A DNA stretch of 64,000 nucleotides from Solanum dulcamara (GCF_947179165.1 NC_077245.1:39921286-39985285); one strand, 5' to 3'. Shown: positions 1-11,850, numbered from the stretch's first letter. Program-made: numbers and translations. The notes: generated by a model not told the origin, from the sequence alone.

Positions 1-538
1 CCCAATTAGTTGAAGGTGCATCTGTACCCCTAAATTGCTTCTAAGCTTCGTACCACAATATAGCCACACCCTCTAATCTATATATTGCTAGCTTAACTTC
101 TTCTCTACACTTACATGTATAACATCCAAAGTCCATTGGATTTGATCAATAAAGTATTGCAGATCTTCTTTAGGATCTGACCCGGTGAATGATGGGGGTC
201 CAAATTAAGAAACTTAGGTATCCGCATGCTATCTACCCTAGATACACTACTTTACTTGAAACTAGACCTTCTTGCCTTTGACCTTGGAAATCAACTATAC
301 GAGCCAATAATTGAAATACATTCTTTAAATCTTGCTCAGTAGCATTAATAGAGGGTTCTCGAGGTGCTGTTTCCCTCCCTAAATCTTCTGGAGGTGGAGG
401 GGTTAGGGAATTCTGTAATAAGGACTCATCTTGAGTCTCACTTCGATAATATCATTTAGATACTGATTGGCTTCTCCCTTCTCTAACAGCCACATCTATT
501 TGCTTACCTATATCTTTACTTTTTCTAGTGACCAGCAT
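1..538 (-). pseudogene. Gag N-terminal fragment of Ty3/gypsy element H
   Basis: Read on the minus strand, the ATG at 538-536 opens a gag-like protein with an N-terminal part rich in Glu, Arg and Pro (a run of four prolines). A frame change is followed by residues like DPPSFTGSDPKEDLQYF, which resemble the conserved PPxFxG.xDP start of the gag domain in long-LTR chromoviruses. The reading frame has stops and at least one frameshift, so it is dead. It runs off the left edge of the window. Gag would form the particle that packages element RNA. The start is supported by the leader and primer site immediately upstream on the minus strand. Element identity is clear from context; clade assignment is an inference. 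Confidence 0.7.
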
Positions 539-589
539 CTTTGCTATAATAAAATAATTTAGAGGTTAGATATAATCCACCTACAACAT

Positions 590-744
590 TGACTCTATCG
601 CACGATTTAAGAAATGAAAGAAAAGAGAACTCTTAATTGTCCCGTAGCCTCCTACTTATGGATGTGGTGAACAACATACCCATAAGCAAGACTCTACATG
701 GACATGACTTTGTAGACTCTCTAGGATGACCTTCTTTGATACCA
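590..744 (-). promoter_or_regulatory. Leader and primer-binding site of element H
   Basis: Positions 733-744 read on the minus strand as a degraded match (TGGTATCAAAGA) to the initiator-Met-tRNA primer site. The following 150 bases of leader closely match the leaders of T1 (14,621-14,770) and B (45,577-45,729), including the stretch CTCTATCGCACGAT in plus-strand reading. This ties H to the long-LTR family. Confidence 0.75.
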
Positions 745-748
745 CTTT

Positions 749-1207
749 TGTCAAGCCTCAAATCCCATTAAGACGAAAAGGCACCAGATGTCGTCAAGAA
801 CTGGGAGAACCAACTCACAACCTGTACTTACCATGCTTGTTTGGTATACAGGAGTATAATAAGTCAATTTGTACTCTTTAACACCATCTTTGAATCCAAC
901 ACTTGGTTTAATCTCTGTTTGTGTGACATAAATCCCTCCTACAACTCATGAATTAAGAATTCTCACAACAACAAGGTTTACTCGACACGAATTCCATGTT
1001 AATGAAACTTTTCACAAAATTTTCAAGTAATACTAATATTATCTATTAATCAGTGGTTGATTATTAGACCATTGTATTTGATTTTCCAAATACATCATTA
1101 TTGTATACTTTTTAATATATATAACGCAACCCAATTTTTATTTTTTACCTTTGTATTAAATGGAAATACCTAAATAACCTAAATAACTATAACAAATATA
1201 AAGTTTT
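749..1207 (-). repeat. Truncated 5' LTR of element H
   Basis: The LTR terminus TGTCAAGCC (plus-strand reading) lies four bases beyond the primer site, as expected for the inner edge of a minus-strand 5' LTR. It continues rightwards as AT-rich noncoding sequence and stops where LTR A begins at 1,208, so only part of the LTR is left. No coding content seen. Confidence 0.6.
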
Positions 1208-1543
1208 TGTTATATCCCAAACTTTTGTACATTGGAATATTTTTAAGCTCCTCTAAAGCTTCCATTTGATCCATGTTATCCATGACATTATCAAATGGTC
1301 TTAAGAAGGGGAGGATGTAATGCCCATATCTTGCATAGACTAGTTCTATGTGAGTAGTGATGTTTGGAAGGATTTGAAAGGGGTTCAGAGCCAAATAATT
1401 TGTTATAGTAATTGATCTACTTAATTAAGATACTGGTTTGGATGTGTTACATAATTAAGCTAGTTGAGTACACGTCTAGCCTGAGTAGCAAGGATCACAC
1501 AGGTTCTTAAGGTAGGACTAATTGCTAACCTAGTAAAAATAAC

Positions 1544-1659
1544 AAGTAGGTGATGCACCTACTTAGAATGTGTGGACTGCATTTAAAAAAAGAAGGCAAG
1601 TAGGTGATGCAACTACGTACGAAGTTGTGGAAAAAGGTAAGGAGGTGATGCACCTACTT
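1544..1659 (+). repeat. Three copies of a 21-bp palindrome
   Basis: Copies at 1,544-1,564 (perfect), 1,598-1,618 and 1,639-1,659 (imperfect). Each has 9-bp arms AAGTAGGTG and CACCTACTT around a 3-base spacer ATG. The same motif recurs in K and T1. Confidence 0.85.
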
Positions 1660-1835
1660 TCTCAAAGTAATGGACAAGATTATCCTGGGATATGAGATAG
1701 AGATATTTATTCCTGATTTGAATTAATACACAAATTGGTTATAACTTTTATTCGGTCTAGAAATATTATTAAGTGGGGATTAGTGATTAAATATTATTAA
1801 TTAACTTAATTACACAACTAAGGGGCGCCCCACCA

Positions 1836-1950
1836 AGACACGTGCCAACAGCTGATTGGCGCATGGATTATAGAGGGACATATGTCCACAAGGGATACAT
1901 GTCATAAGGGGTGGACATGGGTCTAACCCCTAGGCAGCCTATATATATTT
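1836..1950 (+). promoter_or_regulatory. Predicted U3 promoter of LTR A
   Basis: A CACGTG core (1,839-1,844), an inverted CCAAT box (ATTGG, 1,855-1,859), ATGT-type half palindromes (ACATATGTCC, ATACATGTCAT) and a TATA-like run (CCTATATATATTT, from about 1,939) occur in the same order as in the other long LTRs. Function is inferred from layout only. Confidence 0.5.
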
Positions 1951-4086
1951 AACTTGATTACTAAGAGCTTGATTTTCTCATCTTCAACCTTAAGGACCCT
2001 AGAGAGAAAGAAAAAGAGTTCAAGCCATGGCAACTCACGGCCATGGCTGAAGCAAAGTGAGTCCTCAAATCTTGATCAATAAATTAATTATCTAAGGTAT
2101 TTTTTGATCAATTGGAGGTGATTAACAATGTAAACTAATCATTGGGGTAGCAAGAAGGTCCAGCGTGAATCCACAAGTTCAGCCAAGTTGAGAAGCCAAG
2201 TTGCTAAGGTAAGGGTTGTTCTTTTAAAATTGAAGTTAATGATGTTGTAATGGGGAGATTAATTTGTATTACATGGTAGTGGAAAGAAGAAAATTACATG
2301 GTTATTATTGATGTTGTAAATGGATAGAATTTAAGTTGTTCTAGTTAGATTAAAATTTGATTAGTATTTTCATTATTATGGTATTGTATTTAAACATAGT
2401 TTGATTATTTTGAAGGGATGGAAATAGAGTATTTTTGTGTCATAGTATTGGTATTTCCGTGTGTTTGTAATTTTTTGAAATAAAGATCAAATATCGTATT
2501 TTGGTATCATAGTTTTGGTGGGCTATTCAAAACTTGTATTAAACTGATGTTGAAGTAGTTTTATTATATGTGGATGGAGGTCAGTGTTATTGTCATGTTG
2601 TTGTTAATATGGCACATAAATTTGGAAGAAACCAAGCATATAAGGTATCATATAAGAAACGTATGTTGATCTGTTTGATGTAAGATCTTAGATGTTAATG
2701 ATTTGAAATGAAGGAGGGCGAGGAGAACTTATTAGGTCGTTATCGTTATTTTTGGTGTTGTTGTGCTAATCAGAGATTAATTGGAAGTTCAAGTTAGGTG
2801 AGTTATATAGAGGGAATGCTGCCCGATTTTTGTTAAGTTGTTAACTAATCAAAATACTAATCGAGAAGTGTAAACGAGGAAATGATTCTTATAGGTGATT
2901 GGTTGTAGATTTTTTATCTTTATTTCACAAAATTACAAACACACGGAAACACCTTTAAATATGTCTATGATTCCTGAGGCTCCATTTGATATGGTCGATA
3001 GTGACATTCAAAGGGTATTTAATATGATTATCGCCTTTAATACTCAAGTGTGAGTTTATTCTACTTATTTTATTGAGTCTCAGATAATGATTTAATTTGC
3101 ATATGATTACTCACTACTCTGCTTGTGCATACTGTTATTATTTCTTTCAATAAGTCCCGAGCTGAGTATGTTGTCATGCATAGTTTTACTATATTATTCA
3201 TTGAGTTCCTTACTAGAGGGTGGGGTACGGTATAAGATGATACGATGTTATGATGATATGGTTATGACACCAAGTCCCATAATAGGCCGAGTACGATATA
3301 AGTGTACACTACTCTATTCACTAAGTCCCTTGCTAGAGGCCCGAGTACGGTATATATATACGTATGATGATATAATTATATAATTGTCACATCGAGTCCC
3401 AAAATGGGCCGGGTACGGTATATGATGATGATATGCATGACTTCATTTCATAAGACGCAGGTACAATGATTTATTAATTATTATACTTGTCTCCTGAATC
3501 CTTATTTCAGATGTAATCTCCTTTCTGGTATCTTATGCTTTATATACTTAGTACATATTCTGTTCTGACCCCCTCTCTTCTGGGGGCTGCATTTCATGCC
3601 TGTAGGTACAAATACTTATTTCAGGAATCCGCAGGCTTAGGATTTCCACACAGCTATTTTGGAGTGCTCCATTGTACTGTAGCCTAGATTTTTGGTACTG
3701 ATCTTTTTGATGTATATACTCATTTATTCAGGGGAACAGTGGGGGCCCTATCCCGCCATATGATACTGTTGATACTCTTAGAGTCTATAGATATATGTGA
3801 GGGTTATGTGTAAGTTTTTTTCAACAGTGTCTATACGAGATGCTGTGGATATTAATATGTAATGGCAGCCTTGTCGGCTTGCGTGTCCTTTGATGATATG
3901 ATTAGTGTTGACTCCTCAGGAAATAGCTGATAGGAATGTATTTATATGAAGACGTTATGAACCATTGGAGTTCTTATGTAAGTTATCATATTGTTCGTAG
4001 TTTAGCTTAACTACATCTGATAAGTATGTATACGGGTGTCCAGCTCGGGCACTAGTCACGGCCTACGGAGTTGGGTCCTTATAACT

Positions 4087-6483
4087 TTGACAAAGATATA
4101 TATGTTGTACTGAGGAAACCAATATAGATATCCCCAAAACATAATATACATGACTTGTTGTTAAGGCCACAACTGTTAAGGAACCAAACATAACTCCACT
4201 TCATGCATAAATCTACAAAGCCCCTACAAGATAGACAAACCTAATCTTGGTTGGGACAGGCCCCGCCCATCCTTAACTACTATACAATACAAAAATACAT
4301 CTAATAAAGACTTAGTACAACCCCGAATCAACTTAGAGCTCACCAAAATCAGCTGAGTGTCGTGTCCTCCTACTGAGGAGGTTTACTAGATAGCGTTCCT
4401 GTACCTACGACATGAAATACACCATCCCGCATAAGGGACGTCAGTACGAAAGAATGTACTAAATATGTAAGGTATAAAATGACCATATGTAAACCAAGAG
4501 CTCAAATGAAATCAGGTAGCAATGCATGAATGTATAGATAAAAATAAAAAACCATTTTTGCTTACACTTGTACGATAACATACATTACATTCATTTCTTT
4601 GCTATTCTTTTTTTACTTCATGAAATTGTAAGACACATGATACAAATGACCAACTGATCAGTGGTAAAATGGGATGGCCCACGCTAGACATTTTAACCCC
4701 TAGGATACTATCCCCGTATATATAAATTCGGATCGACCCATGCTAGGCTTTTGCCCCTGGGCTGCCCCCCGTAATTGTACATATTACTCCATATTGTTCT
4801 TTATCCTTTGAGATTGTTATTTTGGTGGTCATGATCATATTGGAGCTTTAAAATTATGGAGAAGTAATCCAAGACATGAGAATAATCACTTATGGCAATA
4901 AAAATGATATAAGGAGAAAATGAAATACCAAAATACTACTTAAAAATTTAAATGACATAGTGACCTTAATTGACTAAGAGGAGAATTTGTGGAGCTTGTT
5001 GTGGGAAGTACCTCTTTCATACTAGTGCTTGAAAGAATAAAATTTTAGATCTAATAGTAAACACATATCGATGTACCTTGACACACAAGAAAGTGGGAAA
5101 AAAGATCGTTAACTACATTGGAGATTATATGCAGCCATTATGTATCCTTTACTTGGAAGGGCACTTAGGAAGCTCTCTTTTGGTAGTTACATGAGTGTTA
5201 TATTTCATGCCAAAGAATATGGAGTTGAATAGCCTTACATACCTTGCTGTACCACTCGGATAGTACAACGAATTAACCTCCTTCCTTTTAGATTATTAAT
5301 CTACAATGAAATAAGTAATAAAACTAGTATTAGTAGCTAATGAATAGATTTATGCTACTTGATATTAGTAAACTAGTAAGGGGGAAGTAAACCCATGCAA
5401 TACTTGATTAAGTGGTATACTAGCCCACTCTATATTTTGTCCTTTAAGAAGTCCTCATAACTTCCCCACACCTCCATCTATATACCCTCATTATAATATA
5501 CTGAAAATAGTAGCTAAACATCATAATCTGGCAGTAGAAATATGAAATCATGGCATTCAATCACTGTCCAATGAGTTCCAATTAACATTACATTTAAAAT
5601 ACTCAAATGAGCTCACAATTGAAGTTAAAGTGGACTCCCCTCCATGGCTATCCCAACATGCACAAACTACCACAACATCCTCCCAAAGATTACACCATGT
5701 CAAAGGAACAATCCTAAGTTCACTAACACATACCAATTTTCCTAATTAACTTAAGCACAAGAGCGGAAAAAAATTACAGTAGCTTACCTTACTTGGCGGA
5801 GATTCTTATTCTCTTAACTCATACCTTCCAAGAGCTTGAAATCTCCTTCAATCCTATCTTAAAAATAGAGAGAATATTTCAAGAACCCTAATGGTATTTA
5901 GGGCTTCTATATGAAGCTAAGAGAGAATAAGAGAGAAGTCTAGAAAATCTTATTTTTTCCAAGTTTAAATGGCTGAAAAGAGTTGATCTTAATCCCTTTT
6001 AAAAGGACCTCTTTTGGCCGACTTTGTTGGATTATTTTGGGTAATAAATTATTAAGTAGGTGATGCACCTACTTGGTCATTTAACTTGGCCCTTTTTGGA
6101 CTTCAATTCATTGGGCCTTAGCTACCAATTATCCTTTTTTTCTTTAGCTTGGTTTGGGCCAGAATTTATAAGTAGATGGTAAGTGTACCTAGTCCCCATA
6201 GGATTGTAAAATAAGTCTTAGTAGGTGATACACCTACTTAGCTCTTTATGCTGGTCAAAATTCTAAGTAGGTGATGCACCTACTTGTCAGCTACTATCTT
6301 AGTTAAGTCAAGCAAGCATCTTACTTATTTTATTCCATTTTTTAAATCTTAATCTCTTTTCCTTTAACTTAACACTTCACTTTAAAAGTTAAGTTCAAAT
6401 ACCATATTACTACCTCGAGTTTAAATATTTCCATCTAGGTTAACTTGGAGTATACATGCTGAAATGTGCAAGGCAATACAACA
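4087..6483 (-). repeat. Long LTR K (minus orientation)
   Basis: Noncoding LTR-like sequence in the reverse orientation. The block GACGTCAGTACGAAAG...GTACTAAATATGTAAGG (4,440-4,480) parallels the T1 LTR block at 8,145-8,175. The right edge at 6,483 reads on the minus strand as TGTTGTATTGCC, comparable to the TGTTATATCCC start of related LTRs, and is preceded on that strand by a weak purine tract. The left edge is not sharply defined because it abuts LTR A. Carries three 21-bp palindromes. Confidence 0.6.
6054..6285. repeat. Three more copies of the 21-bp palindrome in LTR K
   Basis: Perfect copies at 6,054-6,074 and 6,265-6,285 and one with an altered spacer (ATA) at about 6,220-6,238. Here the ATG spacer lies on the plus strand, although K is minus-oriented. 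Confidence 0.85.
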
Positions 6484-6525
6484 CCTTCCAATCTATCTTA
6501 CAACAATACTACTCATATAAGAATC

Positions 6526-7647
6526 ATGGTAAAGTATGTGTGTAGATTGTCGAGTGATCAATAAAATAATGGTAAAGTATTATCGCCATCCCATTCCTTG
6601 ACTTGATGATATGCTTGATTAATTGAGTGGTTCTTGCATATTCTCTAAAGTATATATCAGGAGCGGTTACCATCAAATTCGGATGAAATCCGAAGATGAG
6701 TTTGTCTTATTTCTTGCTCCTAAAACTTTCATGTCTTTAATAGATCATGTCATAAAACCTTTTATTGGTATATTTGTGGTTGTATACTTTGATGATGTGT
6801 TGTTGTATAGCAAGACCATGGATGAACATGTGCTTCATTTGAAGTGTGTCTTTGAAGTGCTTACGCAAGAACAACTCTATGCTAATGTGTATAAATGCTC
6901 TTTTGGTATTGATTAAGTTGTTTTCTTGGGTTTTGTTGTGAATTCTAGGGGTGTTTAGGTTGATGAATCCAAAATCACCGCTATTAAGAATTGGCCAACT
7001 CCTATGTCTATTGGTGATGTGCGTAGTTTCCATGGATTTGCTAATTTTTATAGGCGATTTGTTAAGGGATTTAGCACCATAGTGCCCCTTTGATAAAGGT
7101 AATCCAAAAGAATACACCATTTTATTGGGGTGAGGAACAAGCAAGGGCTTTTTACACCTTGAAGCAAGTGCTTAGATCCGTACCATTATTGCAATTTCCC
7201 AATTTTGATAAGATCTTTGAAATTGAATGTAATGCTAGTAAAGTGGGTATTGGGGCTATTTTGATCCAAGATACAAAACCCATTGCCTACTTTAGTGAGA
7301 ATCTTAGAGGTGCGATGTTTAATTACTCCACCTATGAACTTGAGATTTATACTTTGATTAGGGCTTTGGGTAATTTATAATACTACTTGTGGCATAATGA
7401 GTTTTTCATTAGGACCGATCATGATTCCTTGAAACATCTTAGGTCCCAAGGCAAGTTGAACAAGCATCATACCAAATGGGTTGAATACCTTGAAATTTTC
7501 TCTTATGTAATCTAATACAAAAAAGGTAAGGATAATGTTGTGGCGGATGCCTTGTCTAGAAACCATGTGTTAGTTACTACTTTATCTTCCAAATTGTTGG
7601 GTTTTGAAAGCATAAAATCATTGTATCTGAAGCATGGGAAAGGAATC
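6526..7647 (+). pseudogene. Element J pol, first half: RT and RNase H (broken)
   Basis: This is Ty3/gypsy pol of the same family as M and G. It begins near the RT motif CVDCR, reads through SGYHQIRM and carries the catalytic YFDD at about 6,788. The segment between these, where relatives have the KTAFKT...LPFG-type block, is missing, joining EDEF almost directly to a TFM motif, so RT could not work. RNase H follows at 7,090-7,380 with [13 protein letters not shown] and YFSE motifs, then DHDSLKHL and ADALSR at 7,420-7,560. Several stops are present (for example near 6,914 and 7,378). The 5' part is replaced by K. The sequence is cut at 7,647 by T1 and resumes at 18,237. Confidence 0.85.
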
Positions 7648-8287
7648 TGTCACGACCCAACCCCGTAGGCCGCGACTGGGGTCTGATCTGGACCCCCGTA
7701 TACCTACCTATCAGTTGTAGTCATATTGAACTATGAACAAGGTGATACTACTCACAAAAAAAAACCAATGAGTTAAAACTTTTTCATGTACATGTAGCCT
7801 CTTTCATTTGTATCATATCATGAAAGGGCACGCGAACCGATAAGGCTGCTATAACAAGAACATTCACAACATATCGAATAGGCAACATCGAAACTAACTC
7901 ACAAACAACCCACATATACATATGTCTACAGACCTCTAAGAATAGTAACAACAACATATGGCGGAACAAGGCCCCCGCCGTACCCTCAGTACAAATATAT
8001 ACATTAAGTGACTAGCATCAAAATTTAGGCTCCAGAACAGTGAAGCACTTCCGACACAGCTGAGAGGAACTCCTATGCTGATGAATCTCCAGAATAAACA
8101 TCTGTACCTGCGGGCATGAAACGCAGCCCCCCCGAGAAAAAGGGGGTCAGTACGATATATGTACTGAGTATGTAAAGCATAACACATCGTAACTGAGATC
8201 ATAACTGAAATAGGGATGCAGGGGACAAGTATAATAACTAAATAAATTACTGTACCTGCACCTTAGGACACATAAATCATACACATC

Positions 8288-8835
8288 ATCATATGCTGTG
8301 CCCGGCCCTCTAGTGAACTCGGTGTTATAATCACTTCTTCATAATCACATATCATCATATCATAATGCATTTCATTTCATCATATCATCGTATACGGTAT
8401 CATACCATCGTATACGGTATCATCTTATCATGTATATCATCGTATCACACCCGGTTCACTGCGGGGCTCAGGGTCACAATGTATTGCTTTAATATCATAT
8501 GCATGCCTACATAAAGTATCCGGCCCTTTAGTGAGGGACTCGGTGAATGGAGTGGTGTACGTCTATAGCATACCATCATAATATACATATATACCCGGCC
8601 CTCTAAGGAGGGACTCGGTGTTCCTTCCTTATTTCACCACATATACTATCATATTACAGCCGGCCCGGGACTCGGTGAATAATCGTATCGTCATAACATA
8701 TAACATATATCACACCTCACGTACGGCATCGTCTCCTCGTGCGTGGAACTATACACATCCGGCCCGGGACGCGGTGAAAGAAGTAGTAACACTGTGCACG
8801 ATAACATATCCCGGCCCATCGTGGGACTCGAGGAA
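8288..8835 (-). repeat. Interspersed CCGGCCC/GGACTCGGTG array in T1 LTR
   Basis: About seven degenerate copies near 8,290, 8,451, 8,519, 8,595, 8,661, 8,759 and 8,812, spaced 50-160 bp. The reverse complement (CACCGAGTCCC...GGGCCGGG) occurs in LTRs A, L, B and C, so it is a family hallmark. Each copy can pair GGG with CCC as a short hairpin. The 5' LTR has the same array at 15,428-15,963. Confidence 0.8.
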
Positions 8836-10543
8836 GGATGGGTTACAGTATGCACGAGTAGAGTAGTGAGAAACCATATGCAACTAAGTCATTATCTAAG
8901 ACTCGATGAAACAGTCAAGTGAACCGTCACCTGAAGACTGGGGGAGTAATTATCTGAGGTATCCCTTTAGATGTCATTAGGGCTTATATCAGTTGGGGCT
9001 TCAGGGATCACAAACATGCATCAAAATAATGCCACATAATTCATGCAATCAGAAATATAGTCTATGCAATCAGAAACACAATTTATCTAGTCAAAGACTC
9101 AACTCATGCAATCAACGGCATTTATCATTTCAGAGCCTCTAAATAGAGGAGCTAGTACCTCTACTTACTATTCATTATATAGCAGGCTCGAGAATAGTAG
9201 TTTGACTACTTTCAGACTCTTGATGTTCAGGAGTGACTACAAGTCACGAGTTACAATCAGAGCTCATAAATGGAATTACCTCTAAACCTATATCATATAC
9301 CATTTCACTTAAAGTTAAGCCATTCCAAAGGAAAGAAGAAATAGGCTTTACATATATTAATTTTCATCACATAGAAGACTAAAAGGAAATGACTCAGCTA
9401 TTATAGGAGTTCTAATATCAAGAAGTAAACAAGAGTCTCGACTCATACTCAGGGCTTTACGAATGGATTAAATCCCAAATATCGTATACATATCATTCAT
9501 AACTTATATCTAAGACATGCCAAAAGAAAAGAAGAATAGTTCTACATATCTATTCCAAAAACACGCCAAAGGAAAGCTTCACATACCTTGTATGGACTTC
9601 TCTTTATCCTGTTCGCCTCGTCATCCTTTGAACCTATTAAACAGGAGAGTAATATGCATATCAACTCTTCTTAATTTTCCAGCATCTTAGGTTACACCCT
9701 AGTGGTAATGGAATCTATTCCCTTAGTCGTTTCCTCGATTAGTTGTTTAGTTTGTTAAGGCGTTAACGAAAATTGGGCAGCACCTCCCCTATAATGTGCC
9801 CTATCCGAATTCCCAACCATGTACTTAGAACCTGCAGCCAACCAACAATGCAACCAGCAGACCATACATATACATATTACGACCAAAATTATACAATATA
9901 AACCCCCAACAATTCACTTGAAACTAAGATACCAAAACTAGAGTTTTTAATCTTTCTTTCGCGAATTCTTTAATTGCAAAGCGGAGGGTCATGTGGCTGC
10001 AACCAGCAGCTCCCACACATCATTTAGATAACTTTTAGACCCTGCAACACGCCACAACACAACCAGCAGCAGCCCCTACGCGTACAACACCTTATTTCGA
10101 CAACAACTTAACTATAGCGATTCTAAATTCGTTTATTTCGAATGCCGAACTTTTCAAACCTTTTCCCCAACTTCCAGCAGGTCCTAAGGTGTGTAATACA
10201 CCATAATTTAACATTATAAACTTCAAATTAGAGGGTAAGAACTTACCTTTCCCGAAATTGGCTAGAACTCGCCAAAATCGCGCCTCGGAAATATTTTCAG
10301 CATGCTGTAACATCGTGGCAGCTTGCTGTCCGATTTTTGCTGCACCAAATCCTAATTTTGTACTACTAATACTTCCATATCATCGTAGTATACGCTAATT
10401 AATTAATTTACGGAACGAAAACGGGACTTACCTATTTTTTTCTCCCAAGCCGTCGAAATTTTCTCCTTAGCTCTTAGGGTCTGTTTTCTCACGTTGCTGC
10501 TGGAAATTTTTCAATGAACTGAAGCTTTTTGGATACATATAAA

Positions 10544-10775
10544 CTTATATAGGTGGTCCCAAGGAGTGACACGTGTCATCCCCTAAGAGGGACACGTGTC
10601 CAGCCCCTATTGGGCCACCGTGTCCATGCAAGAAGGGTGGGGCTGCCACGTGGCAGTGGGGCCCACCTCCCCCAAGCAGCTGCATCACCTACTTGACTCT
10701 AAGTAGGTGCATCACCTGCTTGCTTGAGGTGCTGCCACGTGTCGCTCCTCCATTGGCTGCCACGCGTCATCTTTT
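10544..10775 (-). promoter_or_regulatory. U3 promoter block of the T1 3' LTR
   Basis: On the minus strand a TATA box (TATATAAG, 10,551-10,544) lies downstream of palindromic G-boxes: TGACACGTGTCA (10,567-10,578), GGACACGTGTCC (10,590-10,601), CTGCCACGTGGCAG (10,643-10,656), a further CCACGTGTC (near 10,735) and a CCAAT box (near 10,753). ACGTG cores are bound by plant bZIP and bHLH factors; stress or light control is only an inference. Confidence 0.6.
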
Positions 10776-11101
10776 TCCCTTCCTCGCGGGTTCGTAATCT
10801 CGTCTTACTTTAAGAGCTCATGTAATCCGCACTACGTAAGCTTGGTATATCCTTAAGCAACTTAAGTGTATAAGACTCTTAACTTAGTGTCTTACGTAGG
10901 TAAATCGAGTCCTACGACTCATTTCTTAGCCTCCAACTATTTCCGAATTCTTATGACTCTATCTCCGACCTCCCTTCTCGCGAGGTATCACAATCTTCTT
11001 TTCTTAGAGTTGTTTGATAGTGTCGTAGCTTATCCGGCTCACATGATAGTGTCTAAGGAAATTAAGAAGACGTTCTGAGCTCAAGAGTGCGGGGTGTAAC
11101 A

Positions 11102-11115
11102 TTCTTCCCCCCTTT
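11102..11115 (-). promoter_or_regulatory. Polypurine tract of T1
   Basis: On the minus strand AAAGGGGGGAAGAA sits directly before the 3' LTR, where it would prime plus-strand DNA synthesis. Confidence 0.9.
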
Positions 11116-11261
11116 AGAACATTCGTCCCCGAATGTTGAATAAAACTTTCCTTAAGACTTTATACGAATCATAGGGAGATGCCTTTCTACTGGAATGGCA
11201 TACATTTTCGTCCAAGTAATTAATATACGAGTTCCAAGACTGGTGCTATCCGTAGCATCGG

Positions 11262-11368
11262 GAATAGGTACGGACACTTGTGTTTCATGTCCTTTTCAAC
11301 CTCCAAGTTTATGTCTTCACGATTCTTATTCCGCCACAGTACTTTGACGGAAGCTATGTCCTTGGTTC
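11262..11368 (-). pseudogene. T1 chromodomain-type C-terminal pol remnant
   Basis: Minus-strand reading gives a stretch resembling VKVLWRNKNRED followed by MKHKCPYLFP, the signature end of long-LTR chromovirus polyproteins (compare VKVLWLNKNIEE...KNKYPHLFP in L at 31,950-32,040). It is short and flanked by frame breaks. It lies just upstream of the polypurine tract, its normal place. In the family this C-terminal domain is linked to targeting integration to chromatin. Confidence 0.7.
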
Positions 11369-11739
11369 GCACCCCTTTTAATCTTCTGATCTAGGATGGC
11401 AATAAGTTGCCCCTCGTAGGATAACTCTTTGTTACGTGGACCTCCTCCACGGGAAATATTTTGGGAGCGTCGTTCCCATTCTTACGGAGCATTGATCTGT
11501 GAAAAATGAATGTATTGTTTCAAATCAGACGGTAGGTCCCACTCATAGGCAGCTTTATCTATTCTAAAAATGCTCTGCGAAGGATCAATGTATTCCCTTC
11601 TTGCTGACTTTAGGCTGCTAATCAATATCTTGTTCCGGAATAAGCTTTTCTTCATCAATAATTTAGTGGGTCACATTTGGGCTTGTCCCTTAATTGAAGG
11701 GCAAAATGTCATACTAAGATTCATCTGGGTTCCTCAATC

Positions 11740-11850
11740 CCTTTCGAAATGATTTCCAGCAGTTAGCTGTAAATTGAACTTTTCTATCTGAGATAATAGA
11801 TGTGGGGACTCCGTGAAATCTTATTGTTTCCCTACTATGTCATTTCGCAG
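11740..11850 (-). pseudogene. T1 integrase core remnant
   Basis: Minus-strand reading gives a match to HGVPTSIISDRKVQFTANCW followed by KSFRKGL, which contains the second catalytic Asp region (SDR) of the retroviral-type integrase. The surrounding frame is full of stops. It shows that T1 descends from a gag-pol element rather than being a chance LTR pair. Confidence 0.75.

Larger units (their letters stand above)
1208..4086 (+). repeat. Long LTR A (plus orientation)
   Basis: It starts TGTTATATCCC and ends in the family signature CGGCCTACGGAGTTGGG followed by a decayed TATAACT terminus. The order of internal landmarks matches the LTRs of T1, B, C and L: a GGAGGATGTAATGCCC segment near 1,310, a promoter block near 1,840-1,950, the GAGTCCC...GGGCCGGGTACGG array at 3,200-3,420 and the CTGACCCCCTCTCTTCTGGG block near 3,570. 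No primer site follows and flanking 5-mers do not match, so it is either a 3' LTR whose element was lost or a rearranged solo LTR. The small ORFs inside are not genes. Confidence 0.75.
7648..11101 (-). repeat. 3' LTR of T1
   Basis: 3,454 bp, plus-strand reading TGTCACGACC...GTGTAACA. Nearly identical to the 5' LTR. Contains about seven copies of a CCGGCCC...GGACTCGGTG motif (8,288-8,835), a G-box cluster (10,567-10,770) and two 21-bp palindrome variants (10,674-10,694 and 10,701-10,721). The short ORFs repeated in both LTRs are not genes. Confidence 0.95.

Noticed and set aside
733..744. tRNA gene fragment
   Set aside because: The short tRNA-complementary strings here and at 14,759, 45,577, 56,150 and 60,745 are primer-binding sites beside LTRs, not tRNA genes.
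8618..8866. ORF present in identical form in both T1 LTRs (also 15,748-15,996), which could suggest a conserved protein
   Set aside because: The identity follows from the LTRs being near-identical copies. The frame spans the CCGGCCC repeat array and matches no known domain.
10573..10797. Pro/Cys-rich ORF in the T1 LTR (also 17,703-17,927)
   Set aside because: It covers the G-box promoter block on the strand opposite to the element; its composition comes from the GC-rich palindromes.
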